A DNA stretch of 64,000 nt from Przewalskia tangutica (lineage: Eukaryota > Streptophyta > Magnoliopsida > Solanales > Solanaceae): the NCBI GenBank assembly GCA_029844215.1, contig CM056720.1, positions 29,381,711 through 29,445,710 on the forward strand. The letters run 5' to 3'. The notes beneath the pieces are model-generated. The model made no database searches. It was not told where the DNA came from and worked only from the letters and a program-made list of their open reading frames with translations. Below are positions 46,591 to 58,166 of the stretch, piece after piece. Each line of letters opens with the position of its first letter. Position 1 is the stretch's first letter. The position numbers and the translations under genes are program-made.

Positions 46591-47391
46591 ATACCACCTG
46601 ATTTGATACCGAGTCCATGAGATGGACCGGGAATGTATTCCATACGATTTCCTCTCGAGTCCATGAGATGGGCCGAGACATGTTACACGTATCACATGAC
46701 TTATACCTAGACTGCCGGCAGTGAGGAAGGAGTTCCACGGGCATGAGGGATGACTTTGAGGGCGTGAGTCCCTGACTTGACATGACTACTTTTATATTGT
46801 GAACTGTAGCTTTGTTATCATACATGCCTCCTGTTTTATATAGACTGTTATGATTTCATTTACAGTATTTTTCAGTTTCACATACTTGGTACCTGTTGTA
46901 CTGACCTCCTTCGGGGGGGCTGCGTTCATGCCGCAGGTAGAGGTACATCGGTTGTGGATCCTCGCTCATAGGATCACAGTTCAGCGTGTTGGGAAGCCCC
47001 GTTCCTTCGGAGGCTTATCTTTTGGTATGTTACCCTGAGTCTGTAGTTTCTTGTACATTCAGGGGTATGGCGGGGCCCTGTCCCGTCATAGTTGTTGTTA
47101 TAAAACTCTTAGAGGTCTGTAGTACTGTTGTGGGCAGAATTTGTAATAAGGATAACTGTTCGGGTTTTTTTTTTTTTTTTTATATATATACAGAAGGCAA
47201 CTGTTTTGGTTGGCCTGTTTATTTATCATATCTCTTGTTTCATGTTTATGTTTTATTTCCGCTGGTTTTTCTCTGATGTTGTATCACTAGGGTTCGAGGT
47301 AGGCACGATCACCACGGCTTAACAGTCGTGACAAAAGTGGTATCGAGCGATTAATCCTGAAAGTGTCTACGCATCCGTGTCTAGTAGTCTT

Positions 47392-47425
47392 GATTATCGG
47401 TGTGTTGTGCACCACATCTATAATC
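47392..47425 (+). other. Leader hairpin with palindromic loop (TE-5, copy 2)
   Basis: Identical in sequence to the hairpin at 31937-31970, with GTGCAC in the loop. Confidence 0.6.
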
Positions 47426-47535
47426 AGGAGGCTGCATGACATTTAGGATTGGTTTCCATTCTTCTCATTCTGAGATCGTGCCTTAGAGCTGTGTGATAAG
47501 TTGGACCCCTCTGACGTATTTCGTTTTTACCAGTT

Positions 47536-48788
47536 ATGCCTCCGCGCAAGGCAACCCGGGCCCAGATGGGCAAGGCAGCCGGGGGAGCTGCTAGTAGGAT
47601 ACAGAGAGCACGGGCGCAGCCCGATCATTACCGAGATAGTGCTTGACGGGCGAGTTTTGCAACGCCGCCATTTCAAGAAGTTTAGAGTCACAAAGTGGGC
47701 TGCCGAGACCACGCACTGAGCCTCTAGTCCCACAGCCTGGAGCAGAGGAGATGGTTACAAGGAGATGGCTCAGTTATTGGCCAGGATAGTGGCAAGGCAC
47801 GAGGATAGGCTGGACGCAGCAGTTCCAGTAGTACCCATGGTTCACCCGAGATCAGATAGTTTGAGGCTACGGGACTTTCTGAGTTGTAGCCCGCCAGAGT
47901 TCTACGGGTCGAGGCCTAAGGATGATCCGCAGGAGTTCATTCGACAGTTACAACGGATCATGAGAGTGATCAAGGCTTCGGAGACCGAGTCGGTGGTCTT
48001 AGGTTCGCATCGGTTGCGTGATACTGCAGTCGACTGGTTTGATTCGTGGGAGCTGTCCCGGGGAGAGTATGCACTTCCTGCCGTATGGGACGAGTTCTCA
48101 GGGGCATTTCTTGCACACTTCTTGCCTCCACAGATGAGAAGGGCTCGGGCCGACAGATTTTTGATGTTGAGGCAGACCGGGCGTACGGTTCGGGAGTACA
48201 ATGTGGAGTTTGACTCACTAGCTCAATACGTCCCCGCATTGGTAGCCGACATGGAGGACAGAGTGCACCGCTACGTCACCGGGTTTGATGACTACTTGGC
48301 AGAGGCTTGTTCGGGAGTAGCTCTTCAGCCGGGTATGGACATTGCCCGCATACAGGCTTATGCACTTGGATGTGAGGAACGGAGAGGTCGACGGAATGAC
48401 CGAGATCAGCAGAAGAAGGCCAGGACAGCAGGGTCCTTTGGTAACTTTCGAGGCGGACCGCCTCAACAGCAGGCTAGTTATGTACCTCCGCCAAGATGCA
48501 GTGGTCCTCCGCGCCTTCGGGGCGTTCGGTATTCGAGCTGGTCGAGCTCCGTGGCTTCGGGTTACTGATATACACGGGTTCTAGCGCCAGATTCATGTCC
48601 CCTCGGTGTGCACGATGCGTGGCAAGCGTCATCGGAATGTCGTCTTCATCGCGGTGCTTGTTTCACTGCGCCGTCAGGGCCATGTGACGAGAGACTGTGC
48701 TTATAAGAGGGGTACAAGAAGAATGACGCAGCGACCGGTCGGCGTGGATCATCGCCTACGGTATGCGCCTGGCAGTGCCTACGATTAG
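47536..48788 (+). pseudogene. gag: gag of TE-5 copy 2, best preserved gag-only gag
   Basis: Starts MPPRKATRAQMGKAAGGAAS at 47536, three bases after a splice-acceptor-like CAG. The N-terminal region is frameshifted, then a 267-codon frame is open (47765-48568). It covers RIVARHEDRLDAA, FLSCSPPEFYGSRPKDDPQ, DTAVDWFDSWELSRGEY, HFLPPQMRRARADRF and YVTGFDDYLAEACSGVALQP. The CCHC knuckle at about 48658-48700 has a small deletion after its first residues. Length and domain order match gag of the coding elements; protease does not follow. The long open core suggests fairly recent loss of function, or sequencing error. Confidence 0.87.
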
Positions 48789-49715
48789 AGTGGAGCAGAT
48801 GTTACAGGTATATTCTTACCCCTCTAGAGACTGGTATGCGTTGATGTTATGGTGAAGTGTTAAGTATTATGTTTAGATAACATTATGTTAAAATTGTGAT
48901 TAGAAACATGGTTAATTAGAAGGGTAAGTTTGGGGACAGGGAAAGTGTGAGCCTTAGAGTTTTATACGTAGAACCCTTAGATGCGAGGCCATCTTGAGTA
49001 AAAGATTTATGTTGATGTTGACCTTTACCAGAGTGCATAGTATACGTGGGATATATTTGTGTGATAAGTCCCTGAGTGGTATGAAATAAAAGAGGGTAGT
49101 TGAGCTAAGAAGACCACTAGGTTTTCCTGACTTGAGTTGTGAGATTATTCCGGATCGGGGGAACAAGTGTTTAGCGCGATAGCGGGTCGGGTTGAGGACC
49201 AATCGCGGGTCAACCCGCGACCTGAAATGTGGTGGGGTCAGTTCGAGGTGGTCCCGCCAGGTGGCAGGGTCACGAGGGTGCTAGGCCCAGGTTTAGGTAA
49301 CCATCGTATGAGTTCGTGGATATGTTCGACCAGAATCGGATCGTAAAGGCCGGGAATGGCCTTAAGGGAATTTGAGGCTAGCAAGATGACCAAGTTTGGA
49401 AGTAGTTACTCCAGATATTTTGGAAACTGAAGCGATGACTGAAGTATGGTACGTATACTAGAAAGAGTTCCAGTGTTCGAGAAGGGTACGACGAGTAAGG
49501 GAAGAAGTGAACGTGTGTTAGCAGAATAAATAGATCATTTTGTTGTGAAGTGCAGATGCGAAGGGAGTATCCTTTAGATCAGGGTGGGAGCTTTTGAAAT
49601 GCTAGAGGTGATTTTTCGTGGACTTGGGTTAAGTATTTTTTTCGCGTATGTTATTTTATGGCCAGGTGTGGCGTTGGCAACTTGTTAGAGGAACTTTATC
49701 ATTATCCGTCTTGAG
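48789..49715 (+). other. Pol-replacing segment, TE-5 copy 2
   Basis: Collinear with 43233-44160. Stem CGGGTTGA (49188-49195), 14-base loop, TCAACCCG (49210-49217). No pol motif and no convincing open frame. At the end, the pre-PPT repeat is mutated on both arms (AACTTTCG and CGAATTTT). Confidence 0.68.
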
Positions 49716-49754
49716 AAGGAACTTTCGGGACGAATTTTTCTAAGGACGGGAGAA

Positions 49755-52700
49755 TGTTATACCCCGTAATTCCAGAGTATGTACGTGAGGGCGTACGTAT
49801 AAAAGTTTAAGCCTTAAGTTAGGCAAGGACCGAAATTTTGTGCACAACACACGAAAAGAATCGTTTTCCGACGAAGCATTTTCCAAACTTTGCGAAGGGA
49901 AAAATACGGCTATGTCATTTATTATTTTTGCGGATTTTTCCGAGAGACGAAATATTTTGGACCCTCAAGTGGACGGCGAAATGGAGGCTCTTGGCACGTT
50001 TTTTGTGCCTTTGTTTTGGTCAAGGAGTTGGTAGGATATTTTGTGTAGTAGATGGATAAGGACACATGGATAAATCCTCACCCTACACTTGCACCCCACT
50101 TGTCTTGATCTTGGCCATTGGTTGGCCTATAAATACCCCCTTAGTTGATGAACTTCTTCATCCACAAAATCTTTTCTAAGTCTTAAAATCCCTACCCCTC
50201 TCTTGAGAGCTCCAGAGAGCACCTCCCCTTCCTAGTTATGCTAGCCGAAACCCCTCCCCCTTTGTGAGCCTTGGCCGAAACCTACCCCCCTCCTAGTAGT
50301 GTTATTCTCGTAAATACCCCCCCCCCTTGTAGACATACTATCCAGGTATTGTTAATATTCCAAAATACCTTTGCCCAATACCTTGTAGTATTCCAAGGTT
50401 ACACCTATACTAAAAGCCCAGAAATACTATTATACTTCCTTTAGCCACAAAACGAAACCCTAAGGAAAATCTTCATAGTCGGTTGAAGTGTTGAGTAGAA
50501 GTTGGTTAGAACTTCTAAGGGTTTCTGGGAGCGAATTGGAGCGTTCAGAATAGGAGCTAAAAGTTGCTCAGGATCGACATAAAAACTTGGATAATTTTGG
50601 GCTTATCGAGGTAAATACTCTTGACCTTCTATTGTAATTGGAAATTACATACTGTAGTAGTATAGAAATGAATATAAGATTCATAGAAGGATATTACAGA
50701 AGAGAATTGAACTATAATAGAAGGATATTACGTAAAAGAATTTAATCAAATCACATCGTAAGAATATTAAAGAAGAAGACCAATCAGATTTACATAGATT
50801 GTATTTATGAGACTTGTGTAGTTTGGCGGGTAGGGAAGTGCTGCCCAATTTTTCATAGAATAAAGGAATCTGTATCTAGAAATGTTTTGCAGAATAGTCT
50901 AGACGTTGATAGACTTATATGACCGTGATAGGTTGAAGTACTGCTAGTAGCGTATTCTACTCGAAGAAGTGAAAAGGCTAGCAGGATTACAGTACTTGGA
51001 GCTATTTTCTAATAGTCGATAATCGTCGCAAGGTATGTGATTCTTCCTATACTCTTGGGCATGATATTTTAAAAGTATATATATATATAGTACGGTAGAC
51101 GTACGTGTGTTAACTGAACGTAGCTTTACGGCAATGTCTTTGACTTAAGCCTGAATAATAAGAAACCTTTTTGAAAGGAGAGTAACACTTGGTTTTAAAA
51201 GCTTAAGAGTTATACTAGCTTTATGGGAAGTTAGGTATAACGACTTAAGAAAGATAAAAAGAATGGGTTATTGATTTTAAAAGTTAAGAGACTTGATCTC
51301 AAAAGATAAGAGACTTGACTTAAATGAATTGATCTGAATTTTGTTAAAAAGTGTGAAACCTCATTCGTGAGCAATGAGTACTTGGTTTGTAAAAGGAATA
51401 ATGTTTTACTGATTTCGGAAATGAGAATAAGTATCGAACAAACCACAGCAGCGTTAATAAAGGGAAATGTATTGATTAATAAAGTATTATTAAAACAAGT
51501 AGAAACCTCCATCTGCATAGAAACTAAGATGAGACAAAATGATATTACATTTCCTAGATCATGGCTGCTTTAATAAGATTGTTATAAACAAGAATAACCT
51601 ACTCACACATAAGGCATATATTACTCAATTGTTTTAAAAGGAGAATTATGTTATTAAAAGATTAAGACTATGAACTATGAAACATTTCATAAATAAGAAA
51701 TGTGAATATTTGAAATTAGGCAAACTTGAACTTTTGGAAAAGAAGGTTGTTACTTGACTTTAAAAAGGAAAGTGTTTTGGTTTAAAAAGGAGGGCATAAT
51801 GTTACCTTAGTTGTTTTAAAAGGAAAATATGGTATTACCTTAATCTGTCTTAAAAGAGCGTTTAAATGTTATGACCATCCGACTACCGTTCATGGATGAA
51901 CCGAATGTATTTCACTGACTACCGCGTTCACGGGATGAACCGAATGTATTTCACTCGACTACCGCGATCATGGGATGAAACGGGAATGTATTTCACTCGA
52001 CTACCGCGTTCATGGGATGAACCGGGAATGTATTACAATCGACAACCGAGTTCATGGTATGAACCGAATGTATTTCACTGACTACCGTTCACGGGATGAG
52101 CAGGAATGTATACCACCGATTTGATACCGAGTCCATGAGATGGACCGGGAATGTATTCCATACGATTTCACCTCGAGTCCATGAGATGGGCCGAGACATG
52201 TTACACGCATCACATGACTTATACCTAGACTGCCGGCAGTGAGGAAGGAGTTCCACGGGCATGAGGGATGACTTTGAGGGCGTGAGTCCCTGACTTGACA
52301 TGACTACTTTTATATTGTGAACTGTAGCTTTGTTATCATACATGCCTCCTATTTTATATAGACTGTTATGATTTCATTTACGATTTTTCGCCACATACTT
52401 GGTACCTGTTGTACTGACCTCCTTCGGGGGGCTGCGTTCATGCCGCAGGTAGAGGTACATCGGTTGTGGATCCTCGCTCATAGGATCACAGTTCAGCGTG
52501 TTGGGAAGCCCCGTTTCTTCGGAGGCTTATCTTTTGGTATGTTACCCTGAGTCTGTAGGTTCTTGTACATTCAGGGGTATGGCGGGGCCCTGTCCCGTCA
52601 TAGTTGTTGTTATAAAACTCTTAGAGGTTTGTAGTACTGTTGTGGGCAGAATTTGTAAAAAGGATAACTGTTCGGTTTTTTTTTTTTTTATATATATACA

Positions 52701-52846
52701 GAAGGCAACTGTTTTGGTTGGCCTATTTATTTATCATATCTCTTGTTTCATGTTTATGTTTTATTTCCGCTGGTTTTTCTCTGATGTTGTATCACTAGGG
52801 TGCCCGGGGTAAGACACCAGTCACGGGCCCGGAACGGGTCGTGACA
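49755..52846 (+). repeat. TE-5 LTR 3
   Basis: 3092 bp, TGTTATACCCC to GGGTCGTGACA. It lacks 24 bp around 49963, removing the U3 palindrome. TATA box 50128-50134. The 3' end is clean (GGTACCTGTTGTACTGACC is readable near 52400), unlike LTR 1. Confidence 0.92.
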
Positions 52847-52851
52847 TATAG
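52847..52851. repeat. TSD of TE-5, right copy (TATAG)
   Basis: Matches 28716-28720. Confidence 0.92.
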
Positions 52852-53811
52852 AAGGATGGTATAAAAGAAGAGAATTGAACTGTACTTACATTGGGCTGTA
52901 TTTACAGTAGACTTGTGTAGTTTTACGGGTAGGGAAGTGCTGCCCAATTTTCCGTAGAATTAAGAACCTTCTGCTTAGAATATTCTACACAGTAGTCTAG
53001 ACATTGATAGACGTATTTAACTATTATAGGTTGATACTCTGCGCGCGACATATTCGACTTGGCAGGTGGATTGAGCCGAGGAGGTATGTGATCCTTCCTA
53101 TACTCTTGAGCATGATATTTGTGAAATATATATAGTACGGTAGACGTATGTGTGTTAACTAAATTTGGTTTTACTTTGATGTCTTTTGACTTGAGTTTTA
53201 AATAATAAGAATCTTGAAGTATTTCAAAAGAGTTATGAATCATTTTTGAAAGAAGAAATACTTGGTTTTAAAAGCTTAAGTGTTATACTAGCTTTATGGG
53301 AAGTTAGGTATAACGACTTAAGAAAGATAAAAGGAACGGTTTACTTATTTGCTTATGAAAGCCTTGTAATGATTTCTAGAAAGTGTGGTAAGTTGGTTTG
53401 ATAAGTAAACATGTTATGATGCTACGTGTGTTAGTGTCTTGTGATGTTTGTGTAAGGGGGTTATTCTTGTTGTGCTTACGTTGTTAAACGATAAGCCCGT
53501 TGTACTGGTATTATATCACATACCCCCCTGACTTGTTATGATGCCGAGGATTTTCCACCCTCGATGCGAGGAATACCTACGCGGTCCACGCGACCTATGC
53601 GAGTCGCCGAGTTCCGTGATTGATCACTCCGTGTGTTACGCCGTCGCGAGGAATACCTCATGCGGTCCAGGTGACTATGCGGACTTCGGGGGTCCAGGAT
53701 GATGTCGCGGGTTAGCTACCCCCGATGCGAGGAATACCTCATGCGGGCCTATGTGGCCTATGCGGACTGCGGGAGTTCCAGGATTAGGCTCGCATAATGA
53801 TACTATGGGCG
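52852..53811 (+). repeat. TE-4 5' LTR, fragment 2
   Basis: Continues fragment 1 in register after TE-5, through the GAG/GTATGTG site near 53085 and GC-rich CTCATGCGG/CCTATGCGG modules (about 53560-53790). It ends at the TE-7 TSD. An open frame on the - strand (52923-53243) is not conserved. Confidence 0.85.
53807..53811. repeat. TSD of TE-7, left copy (GGGCG)
   Basis: GGGCG recurs at 58162-58166, directly after TE-7. Confidence 0.9.
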
Positions 53812-54564
53812 TGTCACGACCCGACCCCGGGGCCGCGACTGGTGCCCTACCTGGGCACCCTTACAGGTATACATCAGAGATAATCAGCGGAACATACATG
53901 AAACTTACAAAATAAACAACAGAGATAAAACAACAGGTTAGCCGATAGGGCTACCTTCCTGGACATATATAAAAACAACCGAAGCAGTTGCCTCATCTCC
54001 TTTACAAACTGACCCACAATATGTGACTACAGACCTCTAAGAGTTTTAACATAACAACTGTGGCGGGACAGGGCCCCGTCATACCCCTGAATAAACATGA
54101 ATCTACTACCTCGTGGAAACTGCATTCAAGAGATAAGCCTCGGAGCAAATGGAGCTTTCTAAAAGCGAATCGAGATCCTAAGAGCAAGTATCGCCAACCT
54201 GGTACCTAAAACTCGCGGCATTTAACGCAGCCTCGGCGGGGTCGATAACAAAAATTTAATATGGAACAGAAATAACGATAAGAAATGATCATAATCAGTA
54301 AAAGAATGACAGGGACAAGTATAAAAATACATACCAGATCCTGCCGTGTCATTACCACTTATGAACTTAATCGTACCTTATTATCTTTTCCCATTTTCAA
54401 TAAAGGTTATAGCCACATTCTTACGCACATGACTAGGAAAAATCATTAAGTTCATTTCTATATAACCTACTTATCTTCCATAAATATAATCCGGCCCTTT
54501 TAAGGAGGGCACATTTACTACTCGGCCCAATCTGGGACGCGATCAAGTCACACAAATATCAAGC

Positions 54565-54720
54565 GTGTCCGTGGAATCCCCCATCACTGCCGACAGCTAT
54601 AAGTGTAAAATATAATCATGTGACGTGCCCGTGGCATCCCACCTCACTGTCGGCGTACACATACACAACACATATATATATTTCCTGCCCGTGGAATCCC
54701 ACATCACTGCCGACAGTCCA
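54565..54720 (-). repeat. Repeated CCGTGGAATCCCACATCACTG motif in TE-7, about 60 bp spacing
   Basis: Three copies of a module with the core GTGGAATCCCACATCACTG, plus a fourth at about 55143. On the opposite strand, its reverse complement (CGGCAGTGA...TTCCACGGG) occurs once or more in every other LTR. Confidence 0.7.
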
Positions 54721-54769
54721 GGATATAATAATACACCAATAGGCATACATGAATACCAAGTCCCACCTG

Positions 54770-55075
54770 GTATAGCGTCTGGGTCTACCCTCACTTATAC
54801 TCTTACCCCGGAAGGTGGTAAAGCGGTGGTATAGCATCTTGGGGTCTACCCTCACTTATACTCTTACCCCGGAGGTGGTATAACGTCTGGGCTTGCCTCA
54901 TTTATACTCTTACCCTATCTCAACCGACCATCAAACAAAACAAGCAGGGGGTATAATGTCTTGGGGGTTTACCCCTCACTTATACTCTTACCCTGGAGAA
55001 GGTGGTATAACATCTTGGGGGTTTACCCCTCACTTATACTCTTACCCTATCTCGACCAACCGTCAAACAAAACAG
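54770..55075 (-). repeat. Tandem array of about 55-bp units in TE-7
   Basis: Five units containing CACTTATACTCTTACCC and GGTGGTATAAC-like sequence. Some are joined by ATCTC...CAAACAAAACA spacers, which gives a higher-order alternation. Confidence 0.75.
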
Positions 55076-55261
55076 AAGCACTACCATGTCTTCTATAAAA
55101 ATCCGGGAATTTAACCCAAGTACTACAAATAACGGAAGCATACCCGTGGAATCCCACATCACTGTCGGTACGTCCAAGTAACTTATAACAAGACAGCCGG
55201 CCCTCCAACCGAGAGTCGCGGCAACTTAATAAAACATAATCCTTGCATTCAAAGGCTATCG

Positions 55262-55830
55262 CCAGCACACATAGGCAATTCTCAATTAATCAAGCCAAAG
55301 TACTTATCAAGGCACACTTAGGCTAATTCTCAATTAATCAAGCCAAAGTACTTATCAAGGCACAAATAGAATAATTCTCATTTAACAAGCCAAAGTACTT
55401 ATCAAGGCATACTTAGACAAATTCTCAATTAATCAAGCCAAAGTACTTATCAAGGCACACTTAGACTAATTCTCAATTAATCAAGCCAAAGTACTTATCA
55501 AGGCACACTTAGACTAATTCTCAATTAATCAAGCCAAAGTACTTATCAAGGCACACTTAGACTAATTCTCAATTAATCAAGCCAAAGTACTTATCAAGGC
55601 ACAAATAGAATAATTCTCATTTAACAAGCCAAAGTACTTATCAAGGCATACTTAGACAAATTCTCAATTAATCAAGCCAAAGTACTTATCAAGGCACACT
55701 TAGACAAATTCTCAATTAATCCAGCCAAAGTACTTATCAAGGCACACTTAGACAAATTCTCAATTTATCAAGCCAAAGTACTAATCAAGGCATCACATAG
55801 AATTATTCTCAATTAAACAGGCCAAAGTTC
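55262..55830 (-). repeat. 48-bp tandem array in TE-7, 11-12 units
   Basis: Units contain CAAGCCAAAGTACTTATC and AAGGCACACTTAGAC. Two variant units (ACAAATAGAAT type, then ATACTTAGACA type) occur in the same order twice, 239 bp apart (55361 and 55600), so a block of five units was duplicated. Confidence 0.92.
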
Positions 55831-57828
55831 TACGTACGTACATTCTTTTTAAGAGACTCCTTTTTGTGTAAACCCCAAGATACTAACACCCGTAGTATCC
55901 AAGCTTGTGTACATTTCACATAAGTCACGATACTTTTAGAAATACATTTCTCGGCTTCTAAATCAAGTGACCCATACATAAAAGCTTTAAGCAAGTGATA
56001 CCTTTAAATCACATTGCCCTTCCTTAAAACAAGTTAATTCTTTGATTACTTTATTAGAGAAAACCATTCTCTTAACTTTCCATAAAGCCGTTATAACCAA
56101 CTTCCCATAAAGCCGCTATAACCCTTTATGGTTTTAGACAAAACTCTTTCCTTTTGTAACCAAGAGACTTCTACTTTTTGAAACCAAGTATTATATACTT
56201 TCAAATCAATTCTCTTAACTTTCAAAAATACAATTAGTCTCTTAACCTTAGAAATCGAGTGACTCCTTTTATTATAAAACCTTAGGCAATTGATGCCTTA
56301 AAATCAAGTTGCCTTATTACTAAAATCAAGTCATTTATCTTTCCATAAAACAAATATAACCAACTTCCCATAAAGTCGTTATATTCACTTTATGCCTTAG
56401 CCAAAAACAATTTCCTATCCAAGGGACTTATACGTTTTAAAGCTAACAAGTATCACATACTTCAAAACTCTTCAAGTCCCTTATCTTTAATAAAACTTAA
56501 GACATCCTTTATTCTTTCAAATAAATGAGTTAATCTCCTAACTCACCTGACTTGGCTATTTATAAAACTAGTAAAGGATATCAAGGTGTTGTATGTCTAC
56601 CGTACTACATACGTACAACTAGTCATGCTCAAAAGATAGGAAAAGTTCTACATAGAGTAAATCACACAACTACCTCTTAACTTCTAAGAGTAGAAGGAAA
56701 CATGAAATGATACCACAAGTATATTCCATACAAGAATCATGCCAAAGGAAGGAAGAGGTTCACATACCTCGCGACGATTATCGACAAGTAGCAAAATGCT
56801 CCAAAGTACTTCAACCTTGATAGCTAATCCATCCTTCAAGTAGGATACGCTATACTAAGTACTTCAACCTATCATGGTCACAATACGTCCATTAACCTCT
56901 TACTTCAAACGTAGAATATTCTAGGTGCTAAGTCGCTAAATTCTACGGAAAATCGGACAGCACCTCCTTTGTTTCTACTCACTTTGCCACCTTTTTCAAG
57001 GCCGAATACAATAACCAAACACGCCACATTTAAGGCTCAATCAAAGCAATTAATCAATAGGGGATTACACGCCTACTAGACGTGTAAAATTCCGCCCCAC
57101 AAACGATAATAAGCTAATACAACTACTAGTCCAATTTTCGGCCATAAAGAATACAACAATACCAATTCTTATCCAATTTCCATTTCAATCCAAATTGGTA
57201 GCATAACATGATATCAAGTCGCATTTGATTATAACTACCATAATCTTCAAGTAAGTGACATGCGACGATTTCTGATAAACGACCAATTAGTAATCCAACT
57301 TCAAGTGGCTAATATAACATTTCGGATTTAAGCTACAAGCAATCCATAATACTTATGAACTTCAACATATCAACTTCATGCTAGCAACACGTAAAGCTAA
57401 CAACAACAATATATATATAATCTTGTAACACTAATTAAGAGATAAGATTATACCTCAACGAATCTCAATCCAATTTCAAATCCGAAGTTGCTCCTTAGCA
57501 ACTTAGAGACTCTTCAAGACACTTCAATCTGCTACTTGAGACCCTTAGAACCATACCAACAACTTTCCTTCAACTTCCAATCCAAAACCTAGAAAGCAAC
57601 TAGGTTTTCGCTTTGCGACTAACCCGAAAACTATCTTTTTCCGAGATTTTTCTATTGAGATATGCTTACAATATCCTCAAGAACCTTGGTTTAAAGTGTG
57701 GAGTTGAATGGACAAGGAACAAATTTTTTTCTTTTCTAAGGACATGAAACCCGAGAGCTTTGTGTGATGTTCATCCAATTTTTTGTAAATTTTGCTAAGT
57801 GTTGGGCTCTCTCATACTACTAGTAGTA

Positions 57829-57835
57829 TTATATA
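57829..57835 (-). promoter_or_regulatory. TE-7 TATA-like box
   Basis: TATATAA on the - strand at the position where the other LTRs have TATAAAT. Confidence 0.5.
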
Positions 57836-58161
57836 GGGACATGGAGGGTCAAGGTGTGGACAATTGGGTGATTTGGATGAATTCTTATAAAATATCAAGA
57901 CTTTGGACCCTTTGACTTAGTCAACTTTCTCAAGCTTGACTACTAGCAAGACTTGTCTTCCTAACAAGGGTCAAATGACCATTGTGTCCATGCTTCAATT
58001 CGTCCAAGACAACATACGTGTCACCCTCCCATTCGTCACAATATTACGTTTTTCCGACAATTCCATAATTCCGATAAATTTTTTTACAAGTCTCAAATCT
58101 TAACACTTGTGAGCTCTTACGTACGTTCTTAAAACATATCCTGTAAATACGGGGTGTAACA

Positions 58162-58166
58162 GGGCG
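58162..58166. repeat. TSD of TE-7, right copy (GGGCG)
   Basis: Matches 53807-53811. Confidence 0.9.

Larger units (their letters stand above)
44200..47333 (+). repeat. TE-5 LTR 2 (middle LTR)
   Basis: 3134 bp. It serves at once as 3' LTR of copy 1 and 5' LTR of copy 2, and has no TSD at either side. U3 palindrome 44413-44434; TATA box 44596-44602; 42-bp minisatellite of about six units at 46344-46590. A 172-codon open frame on the - strand (46307-46825) is made by the minisatellite and is not a gene. Confidence 0.92.
28721..52846 (+). mobile_element. TE-5: tandem gag-only retrotransposon array, LTR-gag-LTR-gag-LTR
   Basis: Three LTRs (28721-31875, 44200-47333, 49755-52846) enclose two gag-only internal regions (31876-32298 with 42210-44199, and 47334-49754). 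Only the outer ends carry a TSD (TATAG); the middle LTR runs from a polypurine tract straight to a PBS-like site. This is the structure expected from unequal recombination between LTRs. TE-6 interrupts the first internal region. It sits in the 5' LTR of TE-4. Confidence 0.9.
53812..58161 (-). mobile_element. TE-7: solo LTR of 4.35 kb
   Basis: TGTCACGACCC to GGTGTAACA on the + strand, with a 5-bp TSD and no internal region, so it is a solo LTR left by recombination between two LTRs. It is more diverged than the others, but retains the family modules: the GCGAG/GTATGTG site at about 56764-56775 (- strand), TTATGGGAAGTT modules at about 56095-56110 and 56361-56372, and a TATATAA box at 57829-57835. 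Its extra length comes partly from three tandem arrays (54565-55830). No genes. Confidence 0.88.

Noticed and set aside
46307..46825. 172-codon open frame on the - strand with GSSHERGSRVKYIP repeats
   Set aside because: It is produced by the 42-bp minisatellite of an LTR, whose period is a multiple of three; sister LTRs do not keep it open.
55262..55830. Regular repeat array that might suggest CRISPR
   Set aside because: Units are contiguous and 48 bp with no unique spacers, inside a plant LTR with a TSD; it is a tandem repeat.
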